64,000 nt of DNA from Formosa sediminum (GCF_007197735.1 NZ_CP041637.1:3505001-3569000); one strand, 5' to 3'; positions 25,108 to 34,406 are shown, numbered from the stretch's first letter. A program made the numbers and translations. Notes: generated by a model not told the origin, from the sequence alone.

Positions 25108-25494
25108 ATGGAAGATAAAATAAAATTTGAACTTGAATTCCCAATTCACGCCTCTCCAGCCCTTTTATATCAATACATTTCTACGCCTTCTGGTTTATCA
25201 GAATGGTTTGCTGATAACGTAAATTCTAGAGGTGAACTTTATAAATTTATTTGGGATGGAGCCGAAGAACAAGCAAAAGTAATAAGTAAAAAAAGTGGTG
25301 AACGTATTAAGTTTAGATGGCTACATGACGAAGATGAACCTTATTTCTTTGAGCTTCGTATTCAAGTTGACGAAATCACTAAGGATGTGTCACTTATAAT
25401 TGTAGATTTCTCTGATGAAGATGAAATTAACGAAACTAAAATGCTTTGGGAAAACCAAATTTCAGATTTAAAGCATGTCTTAGGTTCTGTATAA
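25108..25494 (+). CDS. START-like domain protein
   Basis: 128-residue SRPBCC/START-like protein common in Flavobacteriia and of unknown ligand. The typical fold markers are ASPALLYQYISTPSGLSEWFAD at the N-terminus and a long C-terminal helix (residues about 105-126). The second strand half FRWLHDEDEPYFFELRIQ fits the hydrophobic cavity wall. No signal peptide. It is the first core gene to the right of the tRNA and is followed by a terminator hairpin. Confidence 0.8.
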   Translation: MEDKIKFELEFPIHASPALLYQYISTPSGLSEWFADNVNSRGELYKFIWDGAEEQAKVISKKSGERIKFRWLHDEDEPYFFELRIQVDEITKDVSLIIVDFSDEDEINETKMLWENQISDLKHVLGSV

Positions 25495-25516
25495 AGGTTT
25501 TTTATATATTTTAAAG

Positions 25517-25548
25517 TATATTTGCCCGAAATTTATTCGGGCTTTTTT
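25517..25548 (+). promoter_or_regulatory. -7 box overlapping a terminator hairpin
   Basis: TATATTTG (25517-25524) is a perfect -7 box. It runs into hairpin GCCCGAA (25524-25530), 5-nt loop, TTCGGGC (25536-25542), followed by six T that end at the ATG at 25549. The hairpin should terminate the START gene transcript, while the box would start the aminotransferase mRNA near 25531, inside the hairpin, giving a leader of about 18 nt. Confidence 0.5.
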
Positions 25549-26391
25549 ATGATTAACTTTAACGGTACAATTCAAGATAATAACACGATTTTAAATGCTA
25601 ATAATAGGGGTTTTGCTTATGGCGACGCCTTATTTGAAACGATTAAAACATCTTACGGAAAACTTTTATTCTGGGAAGATCATTATTTTCGTTTAATGGC
25701 ATCTATGCGAATTTTACGTATGGAAATCCCTATGAATTTTAATATGGAATTTCTTGAAAGTGAAATTAATAAAACTTTAGAAGCAAAAGGTTTAACTTCT
25801 AGTTCTGCACGTGTTAAGCTTACCGTTTATAGAAACGAAGGTGGATTATATTTACCAGAAACTAATAATATCTCTTTTATTATTGATGCCAAACCATTAC
25901 CTAATGATTTTTATTTGATTTCTGAAAATGCATATGAAGTAGATTTATTTAAAGACTACTACATTTCTCCAAGCTTATTATCTACGTTAAAAACAAATAA
26001 TAAATCTTTAAATGTTGTTGGTAGTATTTTTGCAAAAGAAAACGGTTTAGAAAACTGTTTAACTTTAAATACCAATAAGAATGTGGTTGAAGCTTTAAAT
26101 GGAAATGTTTTTATTGTAAAAGGAAACCACATAAAAACGCCTCCTCTATCAGATGGATGTTTAAAAGGAATTATGCGTAAACAACTCTTGGATATCATTA
26201 AAGATATACCAGAGTATACATTAGAAGAATCATCCATATCTGCATTTGAATTACAAAAAGCCGATGAAATTTTTCTAACTAACACCATAGTAGGAATACA
26301 ACCTATTACCAAATATCGTAAGAAAAAGTTTTTAAATATAGTTTCTAAAGCATTGATTCAAAAATTAAATGTAAAAATGAGATTGGGTTAA
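25549..26391 (+). CDS. class IV PLP aminotransferase (branched-chain/D-amino acid/ADC-lyase type)
   Basis: 280 residues of fold-type IV PLP enzymes. Visible: N-terminal GRGFAYGD-like block (NRGFAYGDALFETIK), central SLLSTLKTNNK with the likely Schiff-base Lys, and the NTNKNVVEALNGNVFIVKG and PLSDGCLKGIMRKQLL segments. The length and the absence of the full IlvE signature leave the substrate open; aminodeoxychorismate lyase (PabC) is the best guess. The ATG at 25549 is chosen because the upstream frame runs through the hairpin. The 3' end overlaps the yqgE-like gene by 4 bp in a tail-to-tail arrangement. Confidence 0.8.
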   Translation: MINFNGTIQDNNTILNANNRGFAYGDALFETIKTSYGKLLFWEDHYFRLMASMRILRMEIPMNFNMEFLESEINKTLEAKGLTSSSARVKLTVYRNEGGLYLPETNNISFIIDAKPLPNDFYLISENAYEVDLFKDYYISPSLLSTLKTNNKSLNVVGSIFAKENGLENCLTLNTNKNVVEALNGNVFIVKGNHIKTPPLSDGCLKGIMRKQLLDIIKDIPEYTLEESSISAFELQKADEIFLTNTIVGIQPITKYRKKKFLNIVSKALIQKLNVKMRLG

Positions 26392-26948
26392 TTATAACTA
26401 GGATTTTCTGGTGCATTAGACCAAATGCTGTATTCGCCACCAAATTCTAGCATTTTCTCTTTCCAAAACGACTCATAATCCTTTTCAATAATAGAATTTT
26501 GGTAAACATTTTCTGTTACTACCCAAGAATTAACACTTAATTCTTGATCTAATTGATTGCTTCCCCAACCAGAATAGCCTAAAAAGAATCTAATATCTTT
26601 TTCTTTAATCTGATTATTAGCAATAAGATCTGCTACAACATTAAAATCGCCACCCCAAAAAACACCTAGAGAAATCTCAATACTATCTGGAATTAATTCT
26701 GGTACTTTATGAATAAAGTACAAATTATCTTGTTCTACAGGACCTCCATTATAGACTTTAAAATTTGCGTCCATATTTGGAATTAGGTCTTTAATTGTAA
26801 ATTCTAAAGGCTTATTTAAAATAAAACCTATAGAACCTTCACTGCTGTAATCTGCTAGTAGAACTATTGATCGATTAAAAGATACATCTCCTATAATTGA
26901 TGGTTCTGCGATTAACAAACTACCTTTTTTTGGTTTAATTGTAATCAT
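26388..26948 (-). CDS. YqgE/AlgH-family protein
   Basis: 186 residues, full family length. Markers: KGSLLIAEPSIIGDVSFNRSIVLL at the N-terminus, GSIGFILNKPL, YNGGPVEQDNLYFIH and FFLGYSGWGSNQLDQEL. Cytoplasmic, biochemical function not established. It shares its stop codon region with the convergent aminotransferase gene, and no terminator hairpin separates them. Confidence 0.9.
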   Translation of the reverse strand: MITIKPKKGSLLIAEPSIIGDVSFNRSIVLLADYSSEGSIGFILNKPLEFTIKDLIPNMDANFKVYNGGPVEQDNLYFIHKVPELIPDSIEISLGVFWGGDFNVVADLIANNQIKEKDIRFFLGYSGWGSNQLDQELSVNSWVVTENVYQNSIIEKDYESFWKEKMLEFGGEYSIWSNAPENPSYN

Positions 26949-27021
26949 ATTTCATAGGAATTTATAACTAAATCTAATATTATTTTTGTTAAAATCCAAT
27001 GTTTGATTAAAATATAATAAA

Positions 27022-27048
27022 AAAAGCCTTCTAAAACAGAAGGCTTTT
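27022..27048 (-). terminator. terminator of the HU gene
   Basis: Perfect 11-bp stem AAAAGCCTTCT / AGAAGGCTTTT (27022-27032, 27038-27048), 5-nt loop, followed on the minus strand by a long T-rich tract. Confidence 0.85.
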
Positions 27049-27071
27049 ACTAATTTATTTAAAGTAAATGA

Positions 27072-27344
27072 TTAGTTTACAGCTCCAGATAATTCAGATC
27101 CAGCTTTAAATTTAACAACTTTTTTAGCTGCTATTTGGATTGTTTTTCCTGTTTGAGGGTTTCTTCCTTCTCTTGCTGCTCTTTCAGAAACTGAAAAAGA
27201 ACCAAATCCTACTAAAGATACTCTTTTTCCGTCTTTTAAAGCTCCTCCTATTTCAGTAAGTGCACTCTCTAATGCTTTTTTTGCAGCGGCTTTTGAAATT
27301 CCTGCTTGTTCAGCCATTGCATCGATTAAATCTGTTTTGTTCAT
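27072..27344 (-). CDS. HU-family DNA-binding protein
   Basis: 90-residue bacterial histone-like protein: N-terminal MNKTDLIDAMAEQAGISKA helices, beta-arm GRNPQTGKTIQIAA with the intercalating Pro, and C-terminal VVKFKAGSELSGAV. It bends and compacts DNA as a dimer. It is a single-gene unit with its own promoter (box at 27398) and terminator. Confidence 0.95.
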   Translation of the reverse strand: MNKTDLIDAMAEQAGISKAAAKKALESALTEIGGALKDGKRVSLVGFGSFSVSERAAREGRNPQTGKTIQIAAKKVVKFKAGSELSGAVN

Positions 27345-27397
27345 AATTTTAAATTTAATTAATTAATAAATTGTTGGTTAAACTTTTAAATCCAATA

Positions 27398-27427
27398 CAA
27401 ATTTATACGGATTAGTCGACCAACCAA
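27398..27427 (-). promoter_or_regulatory. promoter of the HU gene
   Basis: Minus-strand -7 box TAAATTTG at 27398-27405, with a -33 TTG at 27425-27427, 19 bp apart, the usual Bacteroidota spacing. The box ends 54 bp upstream of the HU ATG. Confidence 0.55.
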
Positions 27428-27531
27428 GCAATAGCAAGGGAAATTGGCGTATTTGTTAATAACTTCAATCATTTGTTAATAACAGATGTGCATTTCATCG
27501 ATTTATTCTTAAGACGAGCTATAATAAGGGT

Positions 27532-28479
27532 TTACAGCATTTTTGCATCTATTTTAAAATCGTAACCGTTTAAAAGGTCTTTTGCTCCCATATTTCGCTT
27601 TCCAGGAAGTTTCATTGCTTTTATATTTATAAATCCTCCTGTAACAGCCACCTTAATTTCTTTTTTAGTATTATGACATGTTCCTATATCAAAATTATGA
27701 GACTCTAACTCTATGGTTGCTTCATAAATTTTAACATCTAAAACATCATCTCCGTTTTCTAGAATACTCCAAGCTGCAGGATACGGGCTTAAGCCACGTA
27801 TTTTATTATATATTGCTTCTATGGATGCTGTCCAATCTATTTTACAATTATCTTTATTTAATTTGTAGGCTGTTTTTAAATCAGAATTTTCTATTTGGGG
27901 AGTTGTATTTACTGTTCCTTCTTCTATACGCTTAACTGTTTTTAAAACAAGTTCGCTTCCTAAATGCATTAGTTTATCATGTAATGTTCCTGCATTATCG
28001 TGTAATTCTATAGAAACAGCTTCTTGTAAAATCATTTCACCAGTATCTATAGCTTCATCTATAAAAAATGTAGAGACACCTGTAATCGTTTCACCATTAA
28101 TAATAGCCCAGTTAATTGGAGCTGCCCCTCTGTAATTTGGCAATAAAGAAGCGTGTAAATTAAAAGTTCCAAATTCTGGCATATTCCAAACCACTTTAGG
28201 TAACATTCTAAAAGCTACTACAATATTTAAATTGGCATTAAGTGCTTTTAATTCGGCTAAAAAGGCTTCATCTTTTAAATTTGCAGGCTGTAAAACTTTT
28301 AAATCTTGAGACACTGCGTATTGTTTTACTGCACTTTCATTAAGTTTTCTGCCGCGTCCAGCAGGCTTATCTGGCGCTGTAACCACACCAACAATATTAT
28401 AATTATGTTCGACTAATGTTTTTAATGTGGAAACAGCAAAATCTGGTGTTCCCATAAATACAATATTTAATGTTTTCAT
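27532..28479 (-). CDS. fmt: methionyl-tRNA formyltransferase
   Basis: 315 residues. The N-terminal Rossmann domain starts LNIVFMGTPDFAVSTL and holds the catalytic block NLHASLLPNYRGAAPINWAI (Asn and His) and the Asp loop (ETGVSTFFIDEAIDTGEMI). The C-terminal OB-type domain starts near residue 210 (WTASIEAIYNKIRGLSPYPAAW). It formylates initiator Met-tRNA with 10-formyl-THF. It follows recQ after 36 bp on the same strand. Confidence 0.95.
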   Translation of the reverse strand: MKTLNIVFMGTPDFAVSTLKTLVEHNYNIVGVVTAPDKPAGRGRKLNESAVKQYAVSQDLKVLQPANLKDEAFLAELKALNANLNIVVAFRMLPKVVWNMPEFGTFNLHASLLPNYRGAAPINWAIINGETITGVSTFFIDEAIDTGEMILQEAVSIELHDNAGTLHDKLMHLGSELVLKTVKRIEEGTVNTTPQIENSDLKTAYKLNKDNCKIDWTASIEAIYNKIRGLSPYPAAWSILENGDDVLDVKIYEATIELESHNFDIGTCHNTKKEIKVAVTGGFINIKAMKLPGKRNMGAKDLLNGYDFKIDAKML

Positions 28480-28515
28480 TTTTTTTATGTTTTTAAATTA
28501 CATCTCTTTAAGTTA

Positions 28516-30429
28516 TTAAGTATGATATAATTTATATGTATTTGTTTTTGTAACAGCAACAATTTGATGTTCTAACAATAATTTAAGTACACTTAATACA
28601 TCTGCTTCTGTGCAGTGTATCGCATTTGCTAATGCTCTAGAAGATAAATGGCCTTGTTCTAAATGTAAAATAATTTGCTTTCTTATAACTGTAAAATCTA
28701 CGGGTTTAGTTGATTTTATAGTTTTGGCAGCACCAACACATACTGAACAAATCCCACAAGGATTGCCATCTTTTTCTCCAAAATATTGTAATAATTGGAT
28801 GGTTTTACATACAGTATCATTACTTACATAATCCAAAACACTTTGTACTTGGTTTTGTTTTAAATTATTTTGTTGCTCTATAATACTTGCAATTCTATTT
28901 ATTGTTTTATCGTCTTCACGAGGTACAATAAAAGTAACTTGAGCATCTGTTTTAGTTTGTTGTAAACTTATAATTTCGTCTTTTGCTAAGGTAGCTAATG
29001 CTTTTAAGAGCACATGCTCCGGAATGGAAGCTTTATCTGAAACTAATGTTGTATTTATTTTAGTTGGATGCTCAAAAATACCTCCATACGTTCTTAATAA
29101 GGATTTTACTATAAGTTGTAATTCTGTATGTGTATCTAAATAATGAAATAATGATACATTAGAAATTATAAACTGTACTAATGTTTTATTCTGAAATTGT
29201 TTTGTTAACGTAATTATACTAGTTCGATCTAATATTTGCAATGCATTAAAAGCTAAGACACCATTAAATTTGTATACTTTACAAAACTCATTAAAATTAA
29301 AATCGTGTGTAGTTAACGCACCTTCTCCATATGAAATCTGACAATAATTTGAGAGTTTCCTATATACTTGCTTTATAAATGCAATATTTGGTAAGACCTC
29401 TAAAAACTGATTTCTAACTAATACTTCATCACTTTTGTTTTTAAGAATAACCGCGAACGCTTTTTCTCCATTACGTCCAGCTCTTCCCGCTTCTTGAAAA
29501 TAACTTTCTAAACTATCGGGTAAATTTAAATGAATAACGGTTTTAACATCGGGTTTATCTATCCCCATTCCAAAAGCATTCGTTGCAACCATAACTTGTG
29601 TTTTATTTTGCAACCAATCGTTTAAACGATCGTCTTTTTCATGATTACTTAAACCGCCATGAAAAGCAGATGCCTCTATACCTTTAGAGTTTAAAAAATT
29701 AGCAATCTCTAATGTTAATTTTCTACTTCTTACATATATTATAGATGGTGCTGTATACTTTTTTAATATAGTTTCTATTCGATAATATTTATCATCTTCA
29801 TGAAACACCATATAGGCCAAATTTGGTCTATAAAAAGATTGTTTAAAGAGTTTAGGTTTTATAAAATCGAGTTCAGAAATTATATCATCTACAACAATAG
29901 GTGTTGCAGATGCTGTTAAGGCCATACAATTTACTGTAGGTTGCAACCTCCTTAAAGTTGTTATATTTTTATAAGCAGGTCTAAAATCATTTCCCCATTG
30001 CGAAATACAATGGGCTTCATCAATAGCTATTAAATTTACATGCATTTGTTTAATGCGCTCTTGTACTAACTCCTGCTGAAGGCGTTCTGGAGAAATATAT
30101 AAAAATTTATATTTTCCATAAATGCAATTATCTAACATGGTATCTAGCTGGTTGTATGTGAGTCCGCTAGTAAGCGCCATAGCTTTTATACCTTTATCTT
30201 GTAAAACCTGCACCTGATTTTTCATAAGGGCTACAAGAGGAGAAATCACAATACAAATTCCTTCTTTTGCTAAAGCCGGAATTTGAAAACACATTGATTT
30301 ACCACCTCCGGTAGGCATCAATACAAAAACATCTTCGCCTTCAATAGCTGCCTGAATAGCCTCTTCTTGAAATGGTCTAAATGTTGTATAATTCCAGTAG
30401 CGTTCTAATATTTTTATAGGATGCTGCAT
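28516..30429 (-). CDS. recQ: RecQ-family DNA helicase
   Basis: 637 residues. Helicase motif I TGGGKS, II DEAHCISQWG, IV and VI blocks (VATNAFGMGIDKPDV, QEAGRAGRNG), then an RQC-type region and the zinc-type cluster CKTIQLLQYFG...CGICSVC near residues 570-590. The last 50 residues are a winged-helix type stretch; no HRDC domain is evident. It unwinds DNA 3' to 5' in recombination repair. It overlaps the upstream ATPase stop codon by one base (TAATG), so translation is coupled. Confidence 0.92.
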   Translation of the reverse strand: MQHPIKILERYWNYTTFRPFQEEAIQAAIEGEDVFVLMPTGGGKSMCFQIPALAKEGICIVISPLVALMKNQVQVLQDKGIKAMALTSGLTYNQLDTMLDNCIYGKYKFLYISPERLQQELVQERIKQMHVNLIAIDEAHCISQWGNDFRPAYKNITTLRRLQPTVNCMALTASATPIVVDDIISELDFIKPKLFKQSFYRPNLAYMVFHEDDKYYRIETILKKYTAPSIIYVRSRKLTLEIANFLNSKGIEASAFHGGLSNHEKDDRLNDWLQNKTQVMVATNAFGMGIDKPDVKTVIHLNLPDSLESYFQEAGRAGRNGEKAFAVILKNKSDEVLVRNQFLEVLPNIAFIKQVYRKLSNYCQISYGEGALTTHDFNFNEFCKVYKFNGVLAFNALQILDRTSIITLTKQFQNKTLVQFIISNVSLFHYLDTHTELQLIVKSLLRTYGGIFEHPTKINTTLVSDKASIPEHVLLKALATLAKDEIISLQQTKTDAQVTFIVPREDDKTINRIASIIEQQNNLKQNQVQSVLDYVSNDTVCKTIQLLQYFGEKDGNPCGICSVCVGAAKTIKSTKPVDFTVIRKQIILHLEQGHLSSRALANAIHCTEADVLSVLKLLLEHQIVAVTKTNTYKLYHT

Positions 30430-30971
30430 TACAGCGATTTAATTTCTTTTAATATATAATCAGCTCTATTTTCAACCGTATCAAAAGGAACATCAATTAA
30501 AGTATAATTAAATCTTTCATACATATTAACTAAACAGTCATGTATTTTTAAAGCTTCTTCAAAACTTTCATAACGAACCGCATCACTCTTATAAATTTCT
30601 TTCCATGGTTTTAAAATAAAAACATGATCGTAAACCAAAGATTCGCATACGTTTGTAAATGTTTGCGGATATTCGTCACCAATAAAATCCATATATGCCA
30701 AAACGTCGTGTACACCTCGATCTAAAAAAATATAAGGTTCTACACTTAAATTTGCTTCATTAAACTGCGCTACACGACCATTTAATAAACGCTCACTAAA
30801 CAATAATGGTTGCGTTAAAAACATCTGTTCTACACCGTCTTCTCTTGCTTGCAAGGTCACTTGCCTTGATATTTCTTCTAAACAAGAGTAGCCCATTTTT
30901 TGCAATTGGTGAATGATTGATGATTTACCTGTTCCAGGTCCTCCTGTTATAACAATTTTTTTCGTATTCAA
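30429..30971 (-). CDS. small P-loop ATPase (AAA_28 type)
   Basis: 180 residues. Walker A GGPGTGKS at about 9-16; LEEISRQVTLQAREDG and FLDRGVHDVLAYMDF (DRG motif) follow, as in the NadR-kinase-like AAA_28 family. The role is unknown. It heads an operon with recQ and fmt. Confidence 0.85.
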   Translation of the reverse strand: MNTKKIVITGGPGTGKSSIIHQLQKMGYSCLEEISRQVTLQAREDGVEQMFLTQPLLFSERLLNGRVAQFNEANLSVEPYIFLDRGVHDVLAYMDFIGDEYPQTFTNVCESLVYDHVFILKPWKEIYKSDAVRYESFEEALKIHDCLVNMYERFNYTLIDVPFDTVENRADYILKEIKSL

Positions 30972-31061
30972 TTTGGCAAGGTTTTGGTTGTAAAATTCGT
31001 GATTTTAATCAGAAATAAAAAATGCTAATGAAATAGTATATTAGCAACTTAAAAAATAACT

Positions 31062-31355
31062 ATGAGCGAAAAAAAAAATACAGAGGAGTTTTACGAAAAA
31101 TTAAAAACACAATTATACGATACAACCGTTTGGCCATCTGAATATTTATATAAATTTATTGTAAAATCAGAACCTAAAAAAATTGCAGAAATAGAAGGTA
31201 TATTTAATAATTTAGGAGCTGTAATTAAAACACAACCTTCAAAAAATGGTAAATATACCAGCATATCTATTAGCGTAAAGTTAAAAGATCCAGAAACTGT
31301 TATCGAAAAATATAAAGAAGTTATAGAAAACGTTGAAGGTGTTATCAGTCTTTAA
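31062..31355 (+). CDS. DUF493-family protein
   Basis: 97 residues matching the YbeD-like DUF493 fold: TVWPSEYLYKFIVKS, then SKNGKYTSISISVKLKDPETVIEKYKEV and a final GVISL. Likely a small regulatory alpha/beta protein of the ACT-like type; no substrate is known. It is divergent from the AAA_28 operon. Confidence 0.88.
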   Translation: MSEKKNTEEFYEKLKTQLYDTTVWPSEYLYKFIVKSEPKKIAEIEGIFNNLGAVIKTQPSKNGKYTSISISVKLKDPETVIEKYKEVIENVEGVISL

Positions 31356-31418
31356 TTTTTTTTTGTATTTTGCGAAGGCATAATTACTTCGTGCACATTT
31401 TAATACTACACTAATATT

Positions 31419-32078
31419 TTGATAGATAACATAGAATACAACACCGAGCGTGAACATTTGATTATTCCTGAGTATGGAAGACACCTTCAAAAAATGGTTA
31501 ATCACGCCAAAACCATTGAAAACAGAGACGACAGAAATAAAGAAGCAAATGCTATAATTGCTGTTATGGGAAATTTACAACCTCACCTAAGAGATGTCCC
31601 TGATTTTCAACATAAACTCTGGGATCAACTCTTTATCATTTCGAATTTCGAATTAGATGTAGATTCACCTTATGGTGTACCGGATAAAGCATTACTAGAA
31701 AAAAAGCCAGATCCATTAGATTATCCTCAAAACTTTCCAAAATATCGTTTTTATGGAAATAACATAAAAACTATGATTGATGTTGCCAATACTTGGGAAG
31801 ATGGAGAACTTAAAGAGGCCCTAATTTATAGTATTGCTAACCATATGAAAAAGTGTTTTTTAAATTGGAATAAAGATACGGTAGATGATAATGTAATTTT
31901 TAATCATTTATATGAGTTGTCTGACGGTAAAATAAATTTAAAAAATACAGACGAAGATCTTTCTGATGCTTCCAGTTTATTACGCAATAAAAAGAAATAC
32001 AACTCGTCTACAAACTCGAAAAAGACATACAAAAAAAACACAAACACAAATTCTAACCGTAATAGAAAACGCTACTAA
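31419..32078 (+). CDS. DUF4290-family protein, TTG start
   Basis: 219 residues, a Bacteroidota-specific family. The conserved opening IDNIEYNTEREHLIIPEYGRH begins directly after a TTG at 31419; no ATG or GTG precedes it in frame, and the next Met is at residue 26, so TTG is the probable start. The middle is helical; the C-terminal 35 residues are a Lys/Asn/Ser-rich low-complexity tail (KKTYKKNTNTNSNRNRKRY), which may bind nucleic acid. It lies 5 bp upstream of murA and is probably co-transcribed. Confidence 0.88.
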   Translation: MIDNIEYNTEREHLIIPEYGRHLQKMVNHAKTIENRDDRNKEANAIIAVMGNLQPHLRDVPDFQHKLWDQLFIISNFELDVDSPYGVPDKALLEKKPDPLDYPQNFPKYRFYGNNIKTMIDVANTWEDGELKEALIYSIANHMKKCFLNWNKDTVDDNVIFNHLYELSDGKINLKNTDEDLSDASSLLRNKKKYNSSTNSKKTYKKNTNTNSNRNRKRY

Positions 32079-32083
32079 TAGCT

Positions 32084-33394
32084 ATGGCTACATTTATTAT
32101 AGAAGGACAACACCAATTAAAAGGTAGCATCCAACCTCAAGGCGCTAAAAACGAAGCTTTACAAATTTTATGCGCCGTACTTTTAACTGCAGAAGAAATT
32201 ACTATTAATAATATCCCTGATATAGTTGATGTTAATAAACTTATAGACCTTTTACGTAACCTAGGTGTAAAAATTACAAAACTAGATAAAGGGTCCTACA
32301 CCTTTAAAGCAGACGAAATCAATTTAAAATATTTAGAATCTGAAGCCTTTAAACAAGACGGTAAAGGACTTCGTGGTTCTATCATGATTGTTGGTCCGCT
32401 TTTAGCTCGTTTTGGTAAAGGTTATATTCCTAAACCAGGTGGAGATAAAATTGGACGTAGAAGATTAGACACCCATTTTGAAGGTTTTATAAATTTAGGT
32501 GCCAGTTTTAGATACAATAAAGAAGATCATTTTTATGGTGTTGAAGCTAAAAAACTTAAAGGTACTTACATGCTTCTTGATGAAGCATCGGTTACTGGTA
32601 CCGCAAATATTGTAATGGCAGCCGTTTTAGCAGAAGGCAAAACTACAATTTATAATGCTGCTTGCGAACCTTATTTACAGCAACTCTGTAAAATGCTTAA
32701 CCGTATGGGAGCCAAAATTAGTGGCATAGGCTCTAACATGTTAATTATTGATGGTGTAGACTCTTTAGGCGGAACAGAGCACCGTATGCTTCCTGATATG
32801 ATTGAAATTGGAAGTTGGATAGGTCTAGCAGCAATGACAAAAAGCGAACTTACAATTAAAAATGTAAGTTGGAAAGATTTAGGTCTTATTCCAAATGTAT
32901 TTAGAAAGTTAGGTATTACAGTAGAAGAACAAGGCGACGATATTCATATTCCTGCACATACAGAAGGCTACGAAATTCAAAATTTTATAGACGGATCTAT
33001 TCTTACCATTTCAGACGCTCCATGGCCAGGGTTTACCCCAGATTTACTTAGTATTATATTGGTTGTGGCTACACAAGCTCGAGGAAGTGTTCTTATACAT
33101 CAAAAAATGTTTGAAAGCCGTTTATTCTTTGTAGATAAACTTATTGATATGGGAGCTAAGATTATTCTTTGCGATCCACATCGTGCAACTGTTATAGGGC
33201 ACGATTTTAAATCGAGTCTTAAAGCGACTACTATGACATCTCCAGACATACGTGCTGGTGTATCTTTACTAATTGCAGCTCTATCTGCTAAAGGTACCTC
33301 TACCATTCATAATATTGAACAAATAGATCGTGGTTACGAAAACATAGACGAACGTTTAAGAGCTATAGGCGCAAAAATTAAGCGATTGGATTAA
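32084..33394 (+). CDS. murA: UDP-N-acetylglucosamine 1-carboxyvinyltransferase
   Basis: 436 residues, catalyses the first committed step of peptidoglycan synthesis (enolpyruvyl transfer to UDP-GlcNAc). N-terminal GSIQPQGAKNEALQIL, substrate block PGGDKIGRRRLDTHFEGF, later PDMIEIGSWI and SPDIRAGVSLLIAA and RGYENIDERLRAIGA. The catalytic-loop position that is Cys115 in E. coli is Asp121 here, as in naturally fosfomycin-insensitive MurA. The gene ends at a strong bidirectional terminator. Confidence 0.95.
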   Translation: MATFIIEGQHQLKGSIQPQGAKNEALQILCAVLLTAEEITINNIPDIVDVNKLIDLLRNLGVKITKLDKGSYTFKADEINLKYLESEAFKQDGKGLRGSIMIVGPLLARFGKGYIPKPGGDKIGRRRLDTHFEGFINLGASFRYNKEDHFYGVEAKKLKGTYMLLDEASVTGTANIVMAAVLAEGKTTIYNAACEPYLQQLCKMLNRMGAKISGIGSNMLIIDGVDSLGGTEHRMLPDMIEIGSWIGLAAMTKSELTIKNVSWKDLGLIPNVFRKLGITVEEQGDDIHIPAHTEGYEIQNFIDGSILTISDAPWPGFTPDLLSIILVVATQARGSVLIHQKMFESRLFFVDKLIDMGAKIILCDPHRATVIGHDFKSSLKATTMTSPDIRAGVSLLIAALSAKGTSTIHNIEQIDRGYENIDERLRAIGAKIKRLD

Positions 33395-33420
33395 TAATAA
33401 TTCAATACCTTTTAAAATAT

Positions 33421-33455
33421 AAAACGAGCACATAATTAAATTATGTGCTCGTTTT
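33421..33455. terminator. bidirectional terminator
   Basis: Perfect 15-bp stem AAAACGAGCACATAA / TTATGTGCTCGTTTT with a 5-nt loop, between murA and the convergent gene at 33480. The flanks are A-rich on the left and T-rich on the right, so it serves both. Confidence 0.9.
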
Positions 33456-33479
33456 ATTATATAATAATATCCTTATAAA

Positions 33480-33995
33480 TTAGCTTAATGCTTCTTTTAA
33501 AGCTTCAACAACTTCTTTTTCTTTATCACTAAATTTTACACCTCCAAAACCTAAAAAATCACCTTCTGTTCCTGATTTAGCGACACTTTGCGCAATGTCT
33601 AACAACCACGATTTATATTCTGCAACTGTAGCTTCAGATTCTTTTTCTTTAAGTACTAACATTGTAGATTTACAGTCTGCTAACACATTCACAATTAATT
33701 CTTCATTGGTTTTTACTTCATATGCCTTCAATCTATTTTTAAAACGGGTTTGTTCATCGGTGACATCTTCTAACACAACATCTACTTCTTTAGTTTGTGG
33801 TATAATGGTTTGAATTAATATATTATTTGGATACTTTTCTTTAGCTTCTAAAAAACTTTTAGCTGTAGCCATCATCTCTTTGGTAGATCCTACAAGCCCA
33901 CTTTGTTCAACTCCTGCTACAATTGCTCCTACTAATTGGGGTAATACTGCAATTTTATTCCATTCCTCTTCAGAATATTGTTTTAATTTACTCAT
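33480..33995 (-). CDS. uncharacterised 171-residue protein
   Basis: Soluble, largely helical protein with no family I can name. The N-terminus YSEEEWNKIAVLPQLVGAIVAGVEQSG and the C-terminal GFGGVKFSDKEKEVVEALKEAL suggest a TerB-like all-helical fold, but this is only an impression. Single gene between a terminator and a 675-bp intergenic region. Confidence 0.75.
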   Translation of the reverse strand: MSKLKQYSEEEWNKIAVLPQLVGAIVAGVEQSGLVGSTKEMMATAKSFLEAKEKYPNNILIQTIIPQTKEVDVVLEDVTDEQTRFKNRLKAYEVKTNEELIVNVLADCKSTMLVLKEKESEATVAEYKSWLLDIAQSVAKSGTEGDFLGFGGVKFSDKEKEVVEALKEALS

Positions 33996-34348
33996 TAGTG
34001 TTCCGTTTTTTTTAATTTATATGTTGAAGATACGGAAATAAAAACACATTTGTAAATTACATTTTAGACAATATCGCATTTATTAAATGATGATAAAAAT
34101 TTGCGTTTGAACTAAAAAAGATAATCTAAAATTGAAAAACTTAAATTTAAAACTTATCTAAATTTTATAAATAAAGAATAATTTAACTTGATTCAAATTA
34201 CTAAAAAAGGGTAATTAATACACCTCAAAAATTAGTTTTAAAGCGCAAACAAAAAATATTTTGGTACCAAAAGTTAAAATTTTAACTCTTTAAACTTCTA
34301 AAATCATTAAAAAAAGCCCCTAATAAAAACCTCTAAAAAGTTGTAAAA

Positions 34349-34406
34349 TTTGATTAATATTTAAAAAAACATGATAAAAGTCATATTTTTTTAAATATTA
34401 ATCAAA
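34349..34406. repeat. 58-bp near-perfect palindrome
   Basis: Perfect 21-bp arms (34349-34369 and 34386-34406, outer end TTTGATTAATATT), then one C/A mismatch, then four more pairs (ATGA/TCAT) around a 6-nt loop. It lies between divergent genes, so it terminates neither, and its arms lack a T-run in the needed place. It could form a cruciform or a long RNA hairpin. Confidence 0.75.
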
